Shown here in pieces: positions 1 through 11,615 of a DNA stretch of 64,000 nt. The stretch's first letter is position 1. Every line of letters begins with the position of its first letter. This DNA comes from Siderastrea siderea (Eukaryota; Cnidaria; Anthozoa; Scleractinia; Rhizangiidae). Below the pieces are notes generated by a model. The model saw only the letters and a list, made by a program, of their open reading frames with translations, did not search any database and was not told the origin of the DNA. The stretch lies in NCBI GenBank assembly GCA_964030785.1, contig OZ034973.1:62001-126000 (forward strand). The letters are read 5' to 3'. The position numbers were made by a program, and so were the translations under genes.

Positions 1-203
1 CTTGGATGAGAGTAACAGAGTCTCACGTTTGAATTCTTTTCTGCACGTATGTACGCTCTAAAATGCTACGCTGTTTAATCGTAGGAGATAACCTGGGGTG
101 GACTAGAATCCAGTGATTCCAGCCATGTTTCTATCTCTTGTCCAACATCGTTTTACCTGTAACCGTTGTCAATGAATCTAGGTAAGAAGTAAACGCCTTT
201 CAG

Positions 204-2117
204 AACCTGCGAGTCCTGTACAATTAGAACTGCCTCCTGCCATCCCAGCTATGCTGTCAAAAGCTAAGGGATTACTAAAAAAGAAACTAAAAGTGCCATC
301 AGAAGACCAGTCTCCTTCTCCTTCACTATCTCCCACTCCACCGGCTGAAGAGGGTGCAACAGATGACATAGAGGAAGAGAATATAAAATGTCCACCAGAA
401 GTTGAGAAGCTGATCCAGTGCTCCGCAAGGACGCGGTATGTTGTAGTATGTTGTATGATTTGTCGCATTGTTTGTTTATGACACAAATATCAATTGCACA
501 CTGGCACAGAGCACTCGACACTGAGGTGGGTCGGTGTCAGTGGCGGAAGGAGCAAAAACGTGAACCACGTACAGTCCCCACACTCGAACCTAGGCCTAGT
601 TGTTGAAAAGTCGATTAAAGGAACTCTAGGTTTAAACGTTTTTCGAGGTTTGTTTCAGATTTTAGTCTGAGAAAAAAGAAGACCATGAATGCCCTAAATC
701 CTAATGAAAAAAACAGCATAAACATTTACAGAAAATCTCCATCCAGGGTTAAAATTCTTAATTTAAATTCTAATTTTAAATTCTAATCCAGGATCAGTTT
801 AACGAGCAATTGAGGAAAATGTTTACTGCAAAATTTTTTCCCTTTTTCTGGCTTCACATATCCTCTGTAGACAGTTGGTACTGTTACTCTATGAAATGAT
901 GAACGGAAACGACACCTGTCCATGTGTACTGTTGTGTACTTTTCTATAAAAAGTATGGTCTTGTGGAGAAGCCAGTTTGTGATTGCATTCCCGAAAATGT
1001 ATCACAGGCGGTCTGATCATTTTCGAAAATGTCCGATAACGTATGTATGTATGTATGTATGTATGTATGTATGTATGTATGTATGTATGTATGTATGTAT
1101 GTTGTTTCATTACCAGGAATGAAGTTAAAAACCCAATCATCCTCTTCAGCATCAGAAGCCTTTGTCAAGCTTTTGAGGATTGGATTCCTAAACTTCACGA
1201 GGCCATGAAGAGTTGTGTAGAGTTGGACGTGAGCAGTAGGAACGGTGACATTGATTTAAAAAGTTTTCTGGATGGATATGCGTTTGACGATGTCTCATAT
1301 CTAGCACAGATGTGTTTCGATTGTGGTATTTACGGACTAGAAGGTTTGGAGTCCTTAGAAGGGGTCTACAACCTGAAAACGATCAGCAAGGCATCTTCAA
1401 ATGGTTGCGTGGTAGTTCAAGATAAAAGGGAAATTTGTAACGTGGATATTGCGAGAGATGATAATCCAGATACAATTGTATCCAATACTTCCGAAACAGT
1501 TGTGGAACGTCAATTCACCGAACATGTTCCAACTTCTCATGAAGGTGCTGAGGGGATAGATGAATCTAGCCAAACTCATTTATCCTTAGCTGACAGTGAC
1601 GTGTCGTCACCAAACGCTGATGCGTCAACTTCTCTTTTCACCAGCTCAACGTTTACTGAAGAAGGTAACTTCAACGTGAAAGCTTGGAACGCATACTCTA
1701 GAGAAAGTACAATGGAGATTGCAAGTGATGATGTTAATAGTGACTGTCTTGAAGCACTGAAAGCTTCGCCACGCGAAGCGAATGGGACAAAACAGAACTT
1801 CACTGACAACGCCGTTTTCTCACGCGAAGATATCTCTAGAAATTCCTCTTTAGGACAGAAAATGATCAGTAGTCTACAGTCAGTTCAAAGTTGTGAACAG
1901 ATGTGCTGGCAGTGTGAAAATGAAACTGCATTCTGCAGGAATTACAGCGGAAGAGACTCTAATAAAGGCCCTGCTCAAAAGGAAGATGACATTAGTCGAT
2001 CTAGATTCTTGTCTTTTTATTTCTTTCTTTTGGATGTCACGCGGTTAAGACGTACCCTGCTGATGAGTAAGGGAGACAGACAGAAAACTTGGAGAACATT
2101 TATAGATTGCCTCTCCG
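204..2117 (+). other. HPS5: HPS5 exons 204-435 and 1150-2117: variable linker
   Basis: The first exon follows acceptor TTTCAG at 201-203 and ends before GTATGT at 436. It encodes a basic, proline/serine-rich stretch (KGLLKKKLKV, then SPSPSLSPTPP). The second, 968-nt exon joins in phase through a split Arg codon and begins IRSLCQAFEDWIPKLHEA, resembling the human HPS5 segment after its acidic linker. The middle is a Ser/Thr-rich low-complexity region. The end, FYFFLLDVTRLRRTL then TWRTFIDCLSG, is conserved in the family. The donor is GTGAGG at 2118. Confidence 0.82.
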
Positions 2118-5100
2118 GTGAGGAATTTAATTTTGTAAATTTTTAGTCTCAGTTCGGTATATCAGTTGGTGTGGTGCAAGTATTAGTAGAATTATGCTTC
2201 CACCTGATCTGATCTTTTACGTGTTGTTGTTAATTTATTTTCAGTTTACTGCAAGTGTTGCGTTTTTTTTATTTATTTATTTTTCGTAATGCGGAAAAGC
2301 ATTTTGACAATCACTTATTACACTGTACTTACATTAGTTTCAGACATGGGCTGAAACTGAACCCAAAATGCCACTGAGTCGATATTTTCAACACTCCCCC
2401 CACCACCTCCCACCCCCCCCCCCCCAAAAAAAATACCCATGCCTTTTTCATGTCCAGAAAATTCCAGGAACGTTGACCTTAATCCACTCAAAATGCCTGT
2501 CAAAATCTCACTCCCCCACCCCAGCCCACCAAAAAATAACAAAATAAAATTACAAAACATCACACATTGGTGGCTATGACGTGTTTGAGAGTAGTACAGT
2601 GTGATGACTTAGACCCACTTTTCGTATCTAGGTCTAGTCTCCACCGATGATGTGATTGCAAGGTACATCAATGAAGGTGATGCGCGTCGAGCCCTCCATG
2701 AACTGCATGATGGGATGGATGTATACTCTGACTCTCTGCTCTATCATCTCACGTGGTGAGCTGCTGTATGCCTGATGACCCATGCTGAAATGCCATAGAT
2801 TTGCTTTTCAGTGTACCTGATATCGTTCCTAAAGACCGAAAGTGCATAGTTAGTTCACTTAGTTCAAAAGATAACAAGCTAGGTTTAGTTACAGAACGAG
2901 GAGAGGTGACATCACACTTGTATTTCTGGAGAAGCAAGGTTGCACCTTAAGCTGTTTAGTTGGTTGACTTGTTTTGTCTGTAACTGTTAAACCGTGTTGA
3001 GTTCGGAATTCTTCATTGGTAGTGCTAGTAAATGTTTTATGGTTTTATTATCAGCAAAAGCCAAGCATAAAGTGGGATATTCTGTCACTGAGTATTTTGT
3101 CTTAATTATTAGCAAGTAAAAATTTTGCTTTGGCTGATAAGGTTTCTTTTTATCTTTCGTTTAAGGGTATTTCGAAATTGGTGGTTTTAAAAATGGTTAT
3201 GTGCCACGCCTTAGTACCTTTGATGTGTTTTTCAGTTTGTACGAACATGACAGTCACGAAACAATGCTAACATGTGCTAGAATGTTCCCCGACATACAGC
3301 CTTGGGAAGTGATGGAGATCTGTCGGCAAAGCAAGTCCCTTAGTTTGGAGTCCACTTCAGACGATTTTGTGTTTTATGCGGAGCAGCTCATAAGGTGGAG
3401 AGCCGAGGTTGGAAACACGAAGTAAGTGGTTTGCATTGTAGGAGATTAAGCAGCTATTTTGGGAAGAAAACGTGTAAGGGGAGATGAGTCAAAGTTGAAA
3501 AGTTGTAATCCACTTTCATCTTTAGCCATTCTCACATCCTAATGTCTTACGGTGGGTTTCCTGTGTCCTAGGAATGATTTACACTGTTAAGGTTCGTTTT
3601 TCGTGCCAATGGTCCAGTGTTACTGTTCAAAATCAACCTATATTGTTAAGGGTCCTGTGATTTATGAATGGTGTTAAGGGTCGTTTTCAGGTTTGACCAT
3701 ATTGTAATTTATTTCCATCCTCACTTCCTAGTATGTCGCTACAAAACGACACTATTATTGTTGGGTTTCCTCGACACTATTATTGTTGGGTTTCCTTTGA
3801 ACTAGGTATGCTTTGGGATTTGTCAAATTATGAGCAATTGTGAAAATGATTTTCTGTAATGCATGTTGGCTTTATTTGTCTCTGTTCTATAGAGAGCAGA
3901 CCGTTAACAAGATTTGTGAAGATATGGGAGTCGCCAAGTGGTGGTTTCACTGTTCACTTATTGCAGGCTCCCCAAAAGAAAGGCTGCACTGTGAACACTG
4001 TGGAAAACCAAGGTGAGCGGATTGTTAGTTTCAGGCCCCTCGCGGTTCTTTTGGATGGAGAGCAAAAATATAGGCGAGGAGAGAGGGATGGGGTGAAGGT
4101 GCACAAAACAATCCTGGATTCCAAATGTTAGCGGTATTTAAACAATTTAAACGTTGAATTGCTTGTTTCAGGCCTGGTTCACACACTCTACCACGACAAA
4201 ATGCGGAACATTTGCAGCAGCTCATTGATTATCTGTGTCAAAAGGATCCTAAAGAACTTATCGATTTCATGGATTTGTGCTGGAAGCACGGGTAAGTGGC
4301 TCCATATTGTATTTATACTTTGCAGAGTGGAACCCCGCCTCACGACCATCTAGTAAGCATCGCCACTTTTTTCGTTCCAAACAAAAGCGTAGCCATTTTC
4401 TTACCTTAAAAGCTCGTTAATCCGAGCACTCTGTTAATGTGAGTGTCGACCTTCCATTTGTATCTCAAATAGTTATTTTCGTTGATAATTTAAATGGTCA
4501 CTCTTTGTGTTTCCTTCCTGTTTGAAGGCTATCGAAAATCGGGACTACCCCAATAATACGAGCACGTGGTTTATACGAAGCAATTAGGCCCGTCCGTGGT
4601 TGTATGAACTCACAGAAAAATCACAGAATCAAAGAAAGCTCGAATGCTGTTTTACATGATTGCGTGTGGAATCACCTTTCATGCAAGGAAATTTGTTTGC
4701 CTTGGAGAATTGGCCGCTAGCAAGTGAACTCAAATCGATTAGAGAGAAGCATGGAAAAATGGTTCCTTAAGAGAGGTGATAGCTCAGGCAGGCTTTACTG
4801 CGTCTGCCCTCTCTGGCAAACAGAGTTTATGATGATCTTATAATTGGCCTATTGACTTTCCCTGCCTTTGGTACTGACTAATTAATGTTCTGATTTGTTA
4901 ATAGTGCTATTCACCTTTGTTGCAACTGGACACAGATTACGAAAACCTCTCGTACTTACTATGAAGGACCTGCGACACCCACAACGTAAACTTTTAACTT
5001 ATTTCTTTTTCTATTTAGCTACTGGTCAGGCCTGATCCGTCTGTGTGTGACAACCAACCTCAGAAAAGGTGCTCTAGACCTGGTCGTCTCTTTGAGTGAC

Positions 5101-8100
5101 TTGCAGTTGATTAAGGATCCACAATCTTGGGGTATGTAATGACACCAGTATTCAAGTGAGCCCTCTTTATTTGGACGTGTGAAATCTATAATTCCACCAC
5201 GAGTTTTGCACTGCGAGTTCCAATAAATCAGTGCGAATGTTTTCACGATATTTTTTAAAACGTGTATAGAGAAGGAAAAAAGGGGTTTATAAATTTTAGC
5301 GAAACTGAGAAATATAAAGATTGGACGATGATTGACTATTAAATTCTAGAATTACTGTAATAATTTACCTATGAACATGGTGGCGGACTTTCTGGTGGAG
5401 TGTAAAAAAAAATTTATTCCGCGGTTATTTCTTTCTTTAATCACATCAGACGGTATTTCATAAAAAATCAAGAAAGCCCAATGGGCATTTTAACTGGCCG
5501 TTCTGACCCTCCCCACCCCTAGGTTTTACAAATGTTAGCGCGATCCTGTATTTATACGAACCTGCATGACGAAAAGTGTGATTATGTGACACAGTATTTT
5601 GACTATAGCGTTACTGGATGACGTAATGTTTAAACTCTGATGACTCAGCTTATCTTTCTTATCGCTTCTATTTCTGCTGAAAAACGCAAATTCACTCAAA
5701 CGTTGAATGTCGGTATAAATTCGACCACAACTGAGGTTGCTTACACAGGGATGGCGAGATATTTTACTATTGTGCCTAGACCGTGAATACAAACAGTGAA
5801 CATGCAGTAGAATCAAAATATAACGCTTGATAAACACGAGCCAGAGTCTGGGGCACGTTAAGGCATATCTCATGACGTGTTGTTTAAATCCGGTTTGCCA
5901 ACCCGGTAATCCCCTTGCAAAAGTAAACAAGTTGACTCGGAATTCGAAACGTAAACGACTACGTACCAGACTACGCACTTACAAAATTACCTTAAAACCC
6001 AAACAACACAACAGCGAACACCACACCCCAACCACACGCATCGCTCGATAATATTCAGTTATTTTCTATCTTAAAGACAGATCTCTAATGACCGATTTCT
6101 TCGTCTTCATGCAATTAAAATCAACTTCTCGTTCAAATAAGCACTCTTCTCTCTCCCTTCGCAAGAACTATGATGTATAGATGGTGCAATCCACTAATTG
6201 CATCATCTCTTCCTAAACCACCGTTCCTTACCGCGCTAATAAGCTGCAAACGCAGCTGTCGTTTCTCTCCTCTGCGAAATACAGGTTACTCAATGAGAAA
6301 ACTTACAATCCACTTCGGAAACCGTCCCCCCATAAAACGCCAAGGGAAACTGCCTCTCACGCAGCACAATATTAAAACGCAACTTTCAAAGCAAATCACA
6401 TTCACAGAAGCGTGATATACTCCTCTCATTCACAAATCCTTCCACTCCCACATTTTTACATCCCTCAAAATGTCAATCCCCATAGCAAAACTCCTGCGCC
6501 AAAAGTTTTTCACCATAACCACTGACTAGACTTTCGCATTCAATCCTATTAGTTGCTTTACTCAGTTGCGCATGCGTCATACAAGACAAATACAGAAACC
6601 CCGCACTTAACAACCCTTTGCCTTTCATATCTTAAATACTGTAAATTAAAAGACAAGAAAACACGAAGGTAACATTCAGCAGACTAATATGTGCATGCGT
6701 CTTATATAAGACAGTACCGTTCTTGAGTACCCGTAGCACGAGCTTTACAGCACTTTGTTCGTATGTTAAGCCAACTGACGCAAAAAAAAAATCGTGTCCA
6801 CTTTATAAACCCGCGCGGCCGGTTAATAATTTTGACTGCTGGAATTCGGAGGCTCGTTTCTAATAACTAACTTGGCCGAGTATCAATATGGGGAAGGGCG
6901 AGAGGGACTGGGGAGGGAAAGCAGAACCTGCCAGACCTCTTTCTCCTGTTCACTCAGAGGTTTTGTGGTTTTGTATGCAGACTAGGGAACATGAAGTTGC
7001 AACCCGGTTTAACAAGTTGTATTAATGTTCTAAAATTCTCGTTTCTTTTGCTTATCCAGGACCTCTCCCGAAGGCTTTGGATGAATGGAGACATCTGTTG
7101 GAATTGATCCTAGCACGTGATTATCATGGGGGCGAGCCACATGATAGCCCTCATGTGTGCCCACCGCTCGCTGCTTCCGGTTGGCTGGCAGATCTGACGT
7201 GGAGTAACGTGATCAGCCTGATGCTGGAGAGGTTGGGCGCTGGACATACTGTTAACTTACTGCAGGCTCTACCTCTTGACACACCACTTCTCACCACGGA
7301 GTTTTACTACTCATGTTTGCTGGGAGCTGTGATCGAGAGAAGGCAAAGGTTAATTTCCTGATAAAGCTTGTTACGTTCCGAGTGACTTTATAAATGTGCA
7401 TCAGGGACTGGTGTGTTAATTTAGATTTTTCCTCATTGCAGGACCTTGATTCATGAGTTGCTTAAAAAGCTGGACTCGTATTTGTGGTCGCAACGAAGTG
7501 GTGCTTTAGCTCCAAAGGTGAATAAAATGCTTATGTTTGTTTTTTGCTTAACTTAAATTTTCTAAGAACTCTTCAAAGTCAAAGCTTCTCTATTCATATC
7601 AGATCCTATTTGGTTTCAGTTAAACAATTTTCGTAAAGAAGAAGAAATTTGTGGTCCAAAAACCAAGGTAAGCCACCCTGGAAGCCACCACAACCGAAAT
7701 TGTTTTTTGCTGTGAATACTTCTGGTTAGCGGTACTTTCAGTGTTTTCATCTTTGATTTAAGAAAAAAACCTGGAGTGGGAGATGTTTATTTTAATTGTC
7801 GTATTCGTTTAAATTTAAAGGAAGACATTAAACCTCAGTTGGATTCCCTGTGGCAGTTTAGGACACTTGAGGACGGAGGTAACTGTGACGCTTGTTATCT
7901 ATTCATTCCAGTTATTTCGCTGATCCTATCAACGTTTCCTTACTTATATCATGTTTCCGTTTCCTCTAGCATCCAACTGGGGACAAAACATTCGCCTATC
8001 TGAGTAAGTACCAAAAGATATGCCTGCTCTGAGCTCATTAGGAAAGCGCGAATCGTTTGCCTGCGCGTAGGACGGTAGACGCTAAGGGACTAAAAGTTTG

Positions 8101-8869
8101 GAAAAATTAACAGAAAGATGCTCAAGTGTTGTCAAAAATGAATTAAAACTTTGGCAAATGGCAACAGTGTATTAAAGTGGAAAGTGCAAAACAGCATGAA
8201 TTCTTGTTTAACACGGGTAACGCTCTTCTTTTTCAAAGCGGTGAATGTTTGGTGTGTTCGTTGAAGCTGTGTGAACAAATCTCAACAAGCAATCAAGGAC
8301 TTCTCATGTTTGAGTGCGGTAAGTTGGCTCTTAACTTATGTAAATGTATACAAAGATATGCACGTGCTTGCGAATTACTGCAAACTCATGAAAAATGACG
8401 TATACTAACAACAACAGAATTTTGCAAAGACTGTTCTGAAGAGACCACTCAACAGAAAACGTTTCACGTTTGCATTACAATGCAGTTGAACGTGTCTCAC
8501 TCCCACGTCGCATACATATTGTAATGCAAATCACAAAGAGCTTTTTGCTTTCAGGTCACGTTAGACGAGACGAAGAGCGAGGTCTGGGGATAGTGCAAAA
8601 CGTTTGAGGTGTTTGACGTGGGGAGTAAAGTGTTAGGTTTGCACTCTTCCCAGATTTTGCTCCTTGTCATTCAAGATGGCGGCTAAACCAGTCATGCCGA
8701 CACTGTGTGTTGTTTTGTTTCTTCGAGATCAGTTGTAATGTTAGTTATTTTGTTGCATTTAAAATTCTGATTTTCAGGTCACGTTTTCCACAAACACTGC
8801 GTCCCAGAGGCGGCATGTGTGCTGTGTTTTCATCACAATCTGACCAGTGTTGGAGCAAGCATACTGTGA
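204..8869 (+). CDS. HPS5: HPS5 (BLOC-2 subunit 2), 5'-partial, C-terminal ~865 residues
   Basis: HPS5 is a subunit of the cytosolic BLOC-2 complex, which directs cargo to lysosome-related organelles. Phase-consistent exons are 204-435, 1150-2117, 2632-2755, 3236-3421, 3893-4012, 4172-4291, 5019-5131, 7060-7348, 7442-7517, 7620-7667, 7821-7878, 7970-8003, about 8185-8318 and 8778-8869 (TGA 8867-8869). Recognition rests on blocks that follow the order of human HPS5 as I recall it: FYFFLLDVTRLRRTL, LYEHDSHETML, CWKHGYWSGLIRLC, LDEWRHLLELIL and LKKLDSYLWSQ. The WD-repeat N-terminus (human protein ~1,129 residues) lies left of the window. LRRIQ1 converges from the right. The splice into the exon near 8185 is the weakest join, since the better-looking acceptor before 8168 is out of phase. 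No alignment was run. Confidence 0.88.
1039..1102. repeat. (GTAT)n microsatellite
   Basis: About 16 near-perfect GTAT units lie in an HPS5 intron, ending about 48 bp before the exon at 1150. The Tyr/Met/Cys/Val string read through it is a repeat translation, not protein. Confidence 0.95.
2632..7517 (+). other. HPS5: HPS5 conserved C-terminal helical-repeat region (seven exons)
   Basis: Exons 2632-2755, 3236-3421, 3893-4012, 4172-4291, 5019-5131, 7060-7348 and 7442-7517 join without phase conflict. Recognisable blocks are SLLYHLT, LYEHDSHETMLTCARMFP, FMDLCWKHGYWSGLIRLC, LDEWRHLLELILARD and LGAGHTVNLLQALPLD, ending VIERRQRTLIHELLKKLD then SYLWSQRSG. The order matches human HPS5 as recalled. 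Exon 3893-4012 adds a CEHCGKP segment (CxxC) that I do not recall from the human protein. If the donor at 7518 is not used, the frame reads to a TAA at 7554-7556, close to where human HPS5 ends, so two C-termini are possible. Confidence 0.85.
5132..7059 (+). other. Large HPS5 intron without recognisable gene
   Basis: This 1.9-kb intron sits between the exon ending QSW and the exon beginning GPLPKALDEW. Its short open frames (for example 5535-5978 minus) have no family signature or splice support. No repeat structure was recognised. Confidence 0.6.
7620..8869 (+). other. HPS5: HPS5 C-terminal extension with RING-H2 finger
   Basis: Exons 7620-7667 (encodes LNNFRKEEEICGPKTK), 7821-7878, 7970-8003, about 8185-8318 and 8778-8869 extend HPS5. 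The last two encode all eight RING ligands. CLVC gives C1 and C2. ECGHVFHKHC gives C3, H4, H5 and C6. CVLC gives C7 and C8. Such fingers end related endosomal tether proteins (VPS8, VPS11, VPS18, VPS41). Acceptor TTTTCAG before 8778 and donor GTAAGT after 8318 are strong. Acceptors before 7821 and 8185 are weak. A separate small zinc-finger gene is possible, but no start codon or promoter was identified for one. Confidence 0.62.
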
Positions 8870-9010
8870 TGGGACAACAAATTGAAAACCAACGTGTATT
8901 CAGAATTATTTACCGAACACGCTTGTTCAAAGCGCGATTACTCTAACCAAGGATAAGCGTCCATTTTGAATTCAGACTGATTCTATTTCTCAATGAGAAT
9001 TTCTTTAAAA

Positions 9011-9214
9011 CCCTTTCACTCCCAAGAGTGCTCAAATTGAAATTCAAGACCAATCCCAAATTTCCGTTTGTACAATACTTAAATATAAATAGTACCATGT
9101 AAAAGTACTGCTGACAGGGTTTCATTTGAATAGTCACACCATAGGAATTCGTCCACAGAGTCAAAAGTTAGAACAACCTTAATGTGCCCATAACTGACTC
9201 TGGGAGTGAAAGGG
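9011..9214 (+). mobile_element. piggyBac-like MITE, copy 1
   Basis: The termini are CCCTTTCACTCCCA and its inverse TGGGAGTGAAAGGG, with TTAA at 9215-9218 on the right and TTAA plus two extra A on the left. A CCC start and a TTAA target duplication are typical of piggyBac-type elements. There is no coding capacity. It is homologous to the inverted copy at 27848-27990, sharing an internal block around ATATAAATAGTACCATGT. Confidence 0.75.
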
Positions 9215-9386
9215 TTAAAATAGTTCTTGTTGTTCATTTCCATACCGTTTGACGTTTACCCCTGGATTAGCATTAGTGACTCGACTTTCATCAACCGAGC
9301 CCAGGTAACCTGTGATCAGGCGCCATTTTTGTCCCGCTTGGTAAAACACTCTTGCGGAAACGCGGAAGTTTTAGCGAGCGACCAAC

Positions 9387-9459
9387 CTCGTTTCCAGGGT
9401 CTTTGGCTTGGGCAGTCCCGCCATATTGGATTGCCCAGCCCGAAGACACTGGGAACGAG
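9387..9459. repeat. Short fold-back element
   Basis: CTCGTTTCCAGGGTCTTTGG at the left pairs imperfectly with CGAAGACACTGGGAACGAG at the right. Internal GGGCAGTCC and GGATTGCCC also pair, giving a hairpin-like repeat of about 73 bp. Confidence 0.65.
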
Positions 9460-10600
9460 TTTAACGAGCGACCTACGTGAAAGTTAAGAGCTAAGTCTGG
9501 GCCTGGTCACTGGTAACCTTTAGTACTATAATAGTCGAGGGAGAAGAAATAACAGAAAATGAGTAGGGCAATTTTAGAAACCATGAGAATAGAGAAACAG
9601 AGTTCTATAAAGTGAATAAATCGTACAAACAAAATAAATATGCCCAGAAGAGGAGCGTGAAAGCATAGTGGATGTCAAACACATTAAAATCATATGGTTA
9701 TCTTTGCATAAGAAATGTTTTTTGTACAAACGCATCCAAAAAAATCTTTTTGTATTTTAGTGTTTATTTTGTCGTAGTACAAAACAAATTAAAGCAAGTC
9801 AAAAGTTAACCGAAAGATGAAGAACGTCAGGGCATGTTGTTTATAACAAAATAAAATGTAATGTGAAACGTTACGTTTTGCTTGGAAAGAAAGACACTCA
9901 AATGAATTATTTTTTAACTCTTTTAATTACATTTTCGCTCTGAAATGTCTCTTTGTAACACATTAGAAACAACGCAAGCTTGAGTTGTGTCGAAATAAAT
10001 AAATGTTCATCTCCATGTTCATAAAAACGCCTTACATCCCAAGTGCTTTAACAAACACACCCGTAAACCATGAATTACCTTTCAGAACCATTTTTTCTTT
10101 AGAAGAAAAATACAGAAAGAGTGGTTTTGTTGGTGACTTTCACCGCCTACAAGCGGCGCCATTTTTCAGAAAGCCCATCACCTATGCAAGAAAGAAATTG
10201 GCCATGTAACTGCCACGGTATTAGTCAGAAATTTCTTTTTCGTTTTGTCCTGGTTTCCCTGTTAGTTCCTGTCATCTCTTGTTCCTAGGCTCCCTGTTAA
10301 TTCTGGCACCAGCACTGTTGCTCTTCTCTGTTTTGATTGGCTGATCTCCACTGGCCGTGGACCTGGCTAGAAGGTTGGGCACGGAGTGAGTTTTGATGGC
10401 GGGAAAACACAAGCGACCCTCTAAGAAGTAAACAGAGTGAACAACACGCACTTCACCCAAACCTAAACAATTTGTAAATATTCCCTGACGGTAATTGCTA
10501 CAATTAAAGGATAGTTTAACTGTAAAACGAGTTTCCTGTCCTTTAAACGGAATACATTTCAGACGATACTGAAGGATTTCCAAAGAATCGGCATGCTTAC

Positions 10601-10679
10601 CTGAAGACAAAGAGTTTCTTCGTGGAGAGGGTCCTTCAAGTGAAGTTTGTTCCAAAGATTCAGAGAACAGAGGACTGGA
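10601..10679 (-). other. LRRIQ1: Possible extra 3' exon of LRRIQ1
   Basis: A good acceptor (TTTATTTTCAG) and donor (GTAAGC) flank 79 open bases on the minus strand. One frame reads SESLEQTSLEGPSPRRNSL; a second frame is also open. It could follow exon 11616-11727 if a GTAATT donor overlapping its last codons were used. No downstream partner exon was found, so it may be an alternative or untranslated exon. Confidence 0.35.
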
Positions 10680-11615
10680 CTGAAAATAAACGAATAACTA
10701 AATCAATAAAATCACCTGGTAATTTCACAGACAAATACCCCAGCCTAAGGTAGAGTCCAGGATTCAAAGAGCTGGGGATTAAGGTGGTTGGATTCAAGTC
10801 GAACAAGTTGTTCACGATTTATACAGTTCAGTTAAGTCGTCCCACAAGTGGTACTAAATAATAGATGGACACTGCAGTTCACTGACATGAAGGGTTTTCA
10901 AGGGGGTAATAGGGAAGTTATGCACAGACGTTTTTGACCCACGGACGTCAACCGCGAGTTGAATGTTTCCTTTGTTGGATTGTTACTGCTCTTCATCAAA
11001 GGCTGAAAAACTCTTGTTTTGGTATCTTCTGGCTTCCTGTTATGGACGTGTTGGCATCAGCATGCATCAAAAGGAAAACCTTAAGCTTCCGGTTGCCATC
11101 CGTGGCTGAAGAACGTCTGTGCTTAAGTCTATCCAACACGGCCTCTTTACCCTCAACCTTTCAGCACCTAATTAAGTAATTTAAAATACACTGCTGTGCG
11201 ACGTACCGTTTTCCATTTGTGCAAATTTTTGGATTAGTTTTTGGCATTTTTTTCTTGGTTTCCGTGTCAAATGGTAAATGTTTGTGAAGTTTGGCGTTTG
11301 CGCTTGCGACTTCTACACTCGTAGAACTTGGACTTGATTGGTCAGTTGGAACAAAAGTAGTCAAAAGACATCAGAAAGTTGTCAAAAACCAATACAAACT
11401 TGAGCAAGTTACAACAGTACGGCGCGCAGCACTGAGATTGAAGATGAATGGTTCCTTACTATAAGGGGGAGGGTGCGTCCAGACAAGACCACTGGATCCA
11501 TGTGCGGGAGATTTACAGGAGAACGATTACTTCTGAAGAAAAAAAAATAATCAAATGGTGTGAGATGCTATTGCAATCAAGTGGAATGGACGATTAAAAG
11601 ACATCTTAAGAATAA

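Larger units (their letters stand above)
8870..11615. other. Convergent intergenic region between HPS5 and LRRIQ1
   Basis: The 3' ends of both genes face this region. It holds a TTAA-flanked MITE (9011-9214), a fold-back at 9387-9459 and a possible extra LRRIQ1 exon at 10601-10679. The sequence 9490-10260 is AT-rich with AATAAA-like strings near 9615 and 9637 that could serve HPS5, though I cannot assign one. No independent gene was recognised. Confidence 0.6.

Noticed and set aside
1043..1105. N-terminal Met-Tyr-Val-Cys repeat peptide preceding the HPS5 exon
   Set aside because: It is translation of a GTAT microsatellite in the intron; the exon starts at 1150.
2812..2938. Open stretch after a TTTTCAG acceptor, considered as an extra HPS5 exon
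   Set aside because: Its end phase does not fit the next exon at 3236, the donor is poor, and the direct junction 2755/3236 reproduces the conserved HPS5 order.
5535..5978. 147-codon minus-strand frame in an HPS5 intron
   Set aside because: Composition is not protein-like, no family motif is visible, and it is antisense within an intron.
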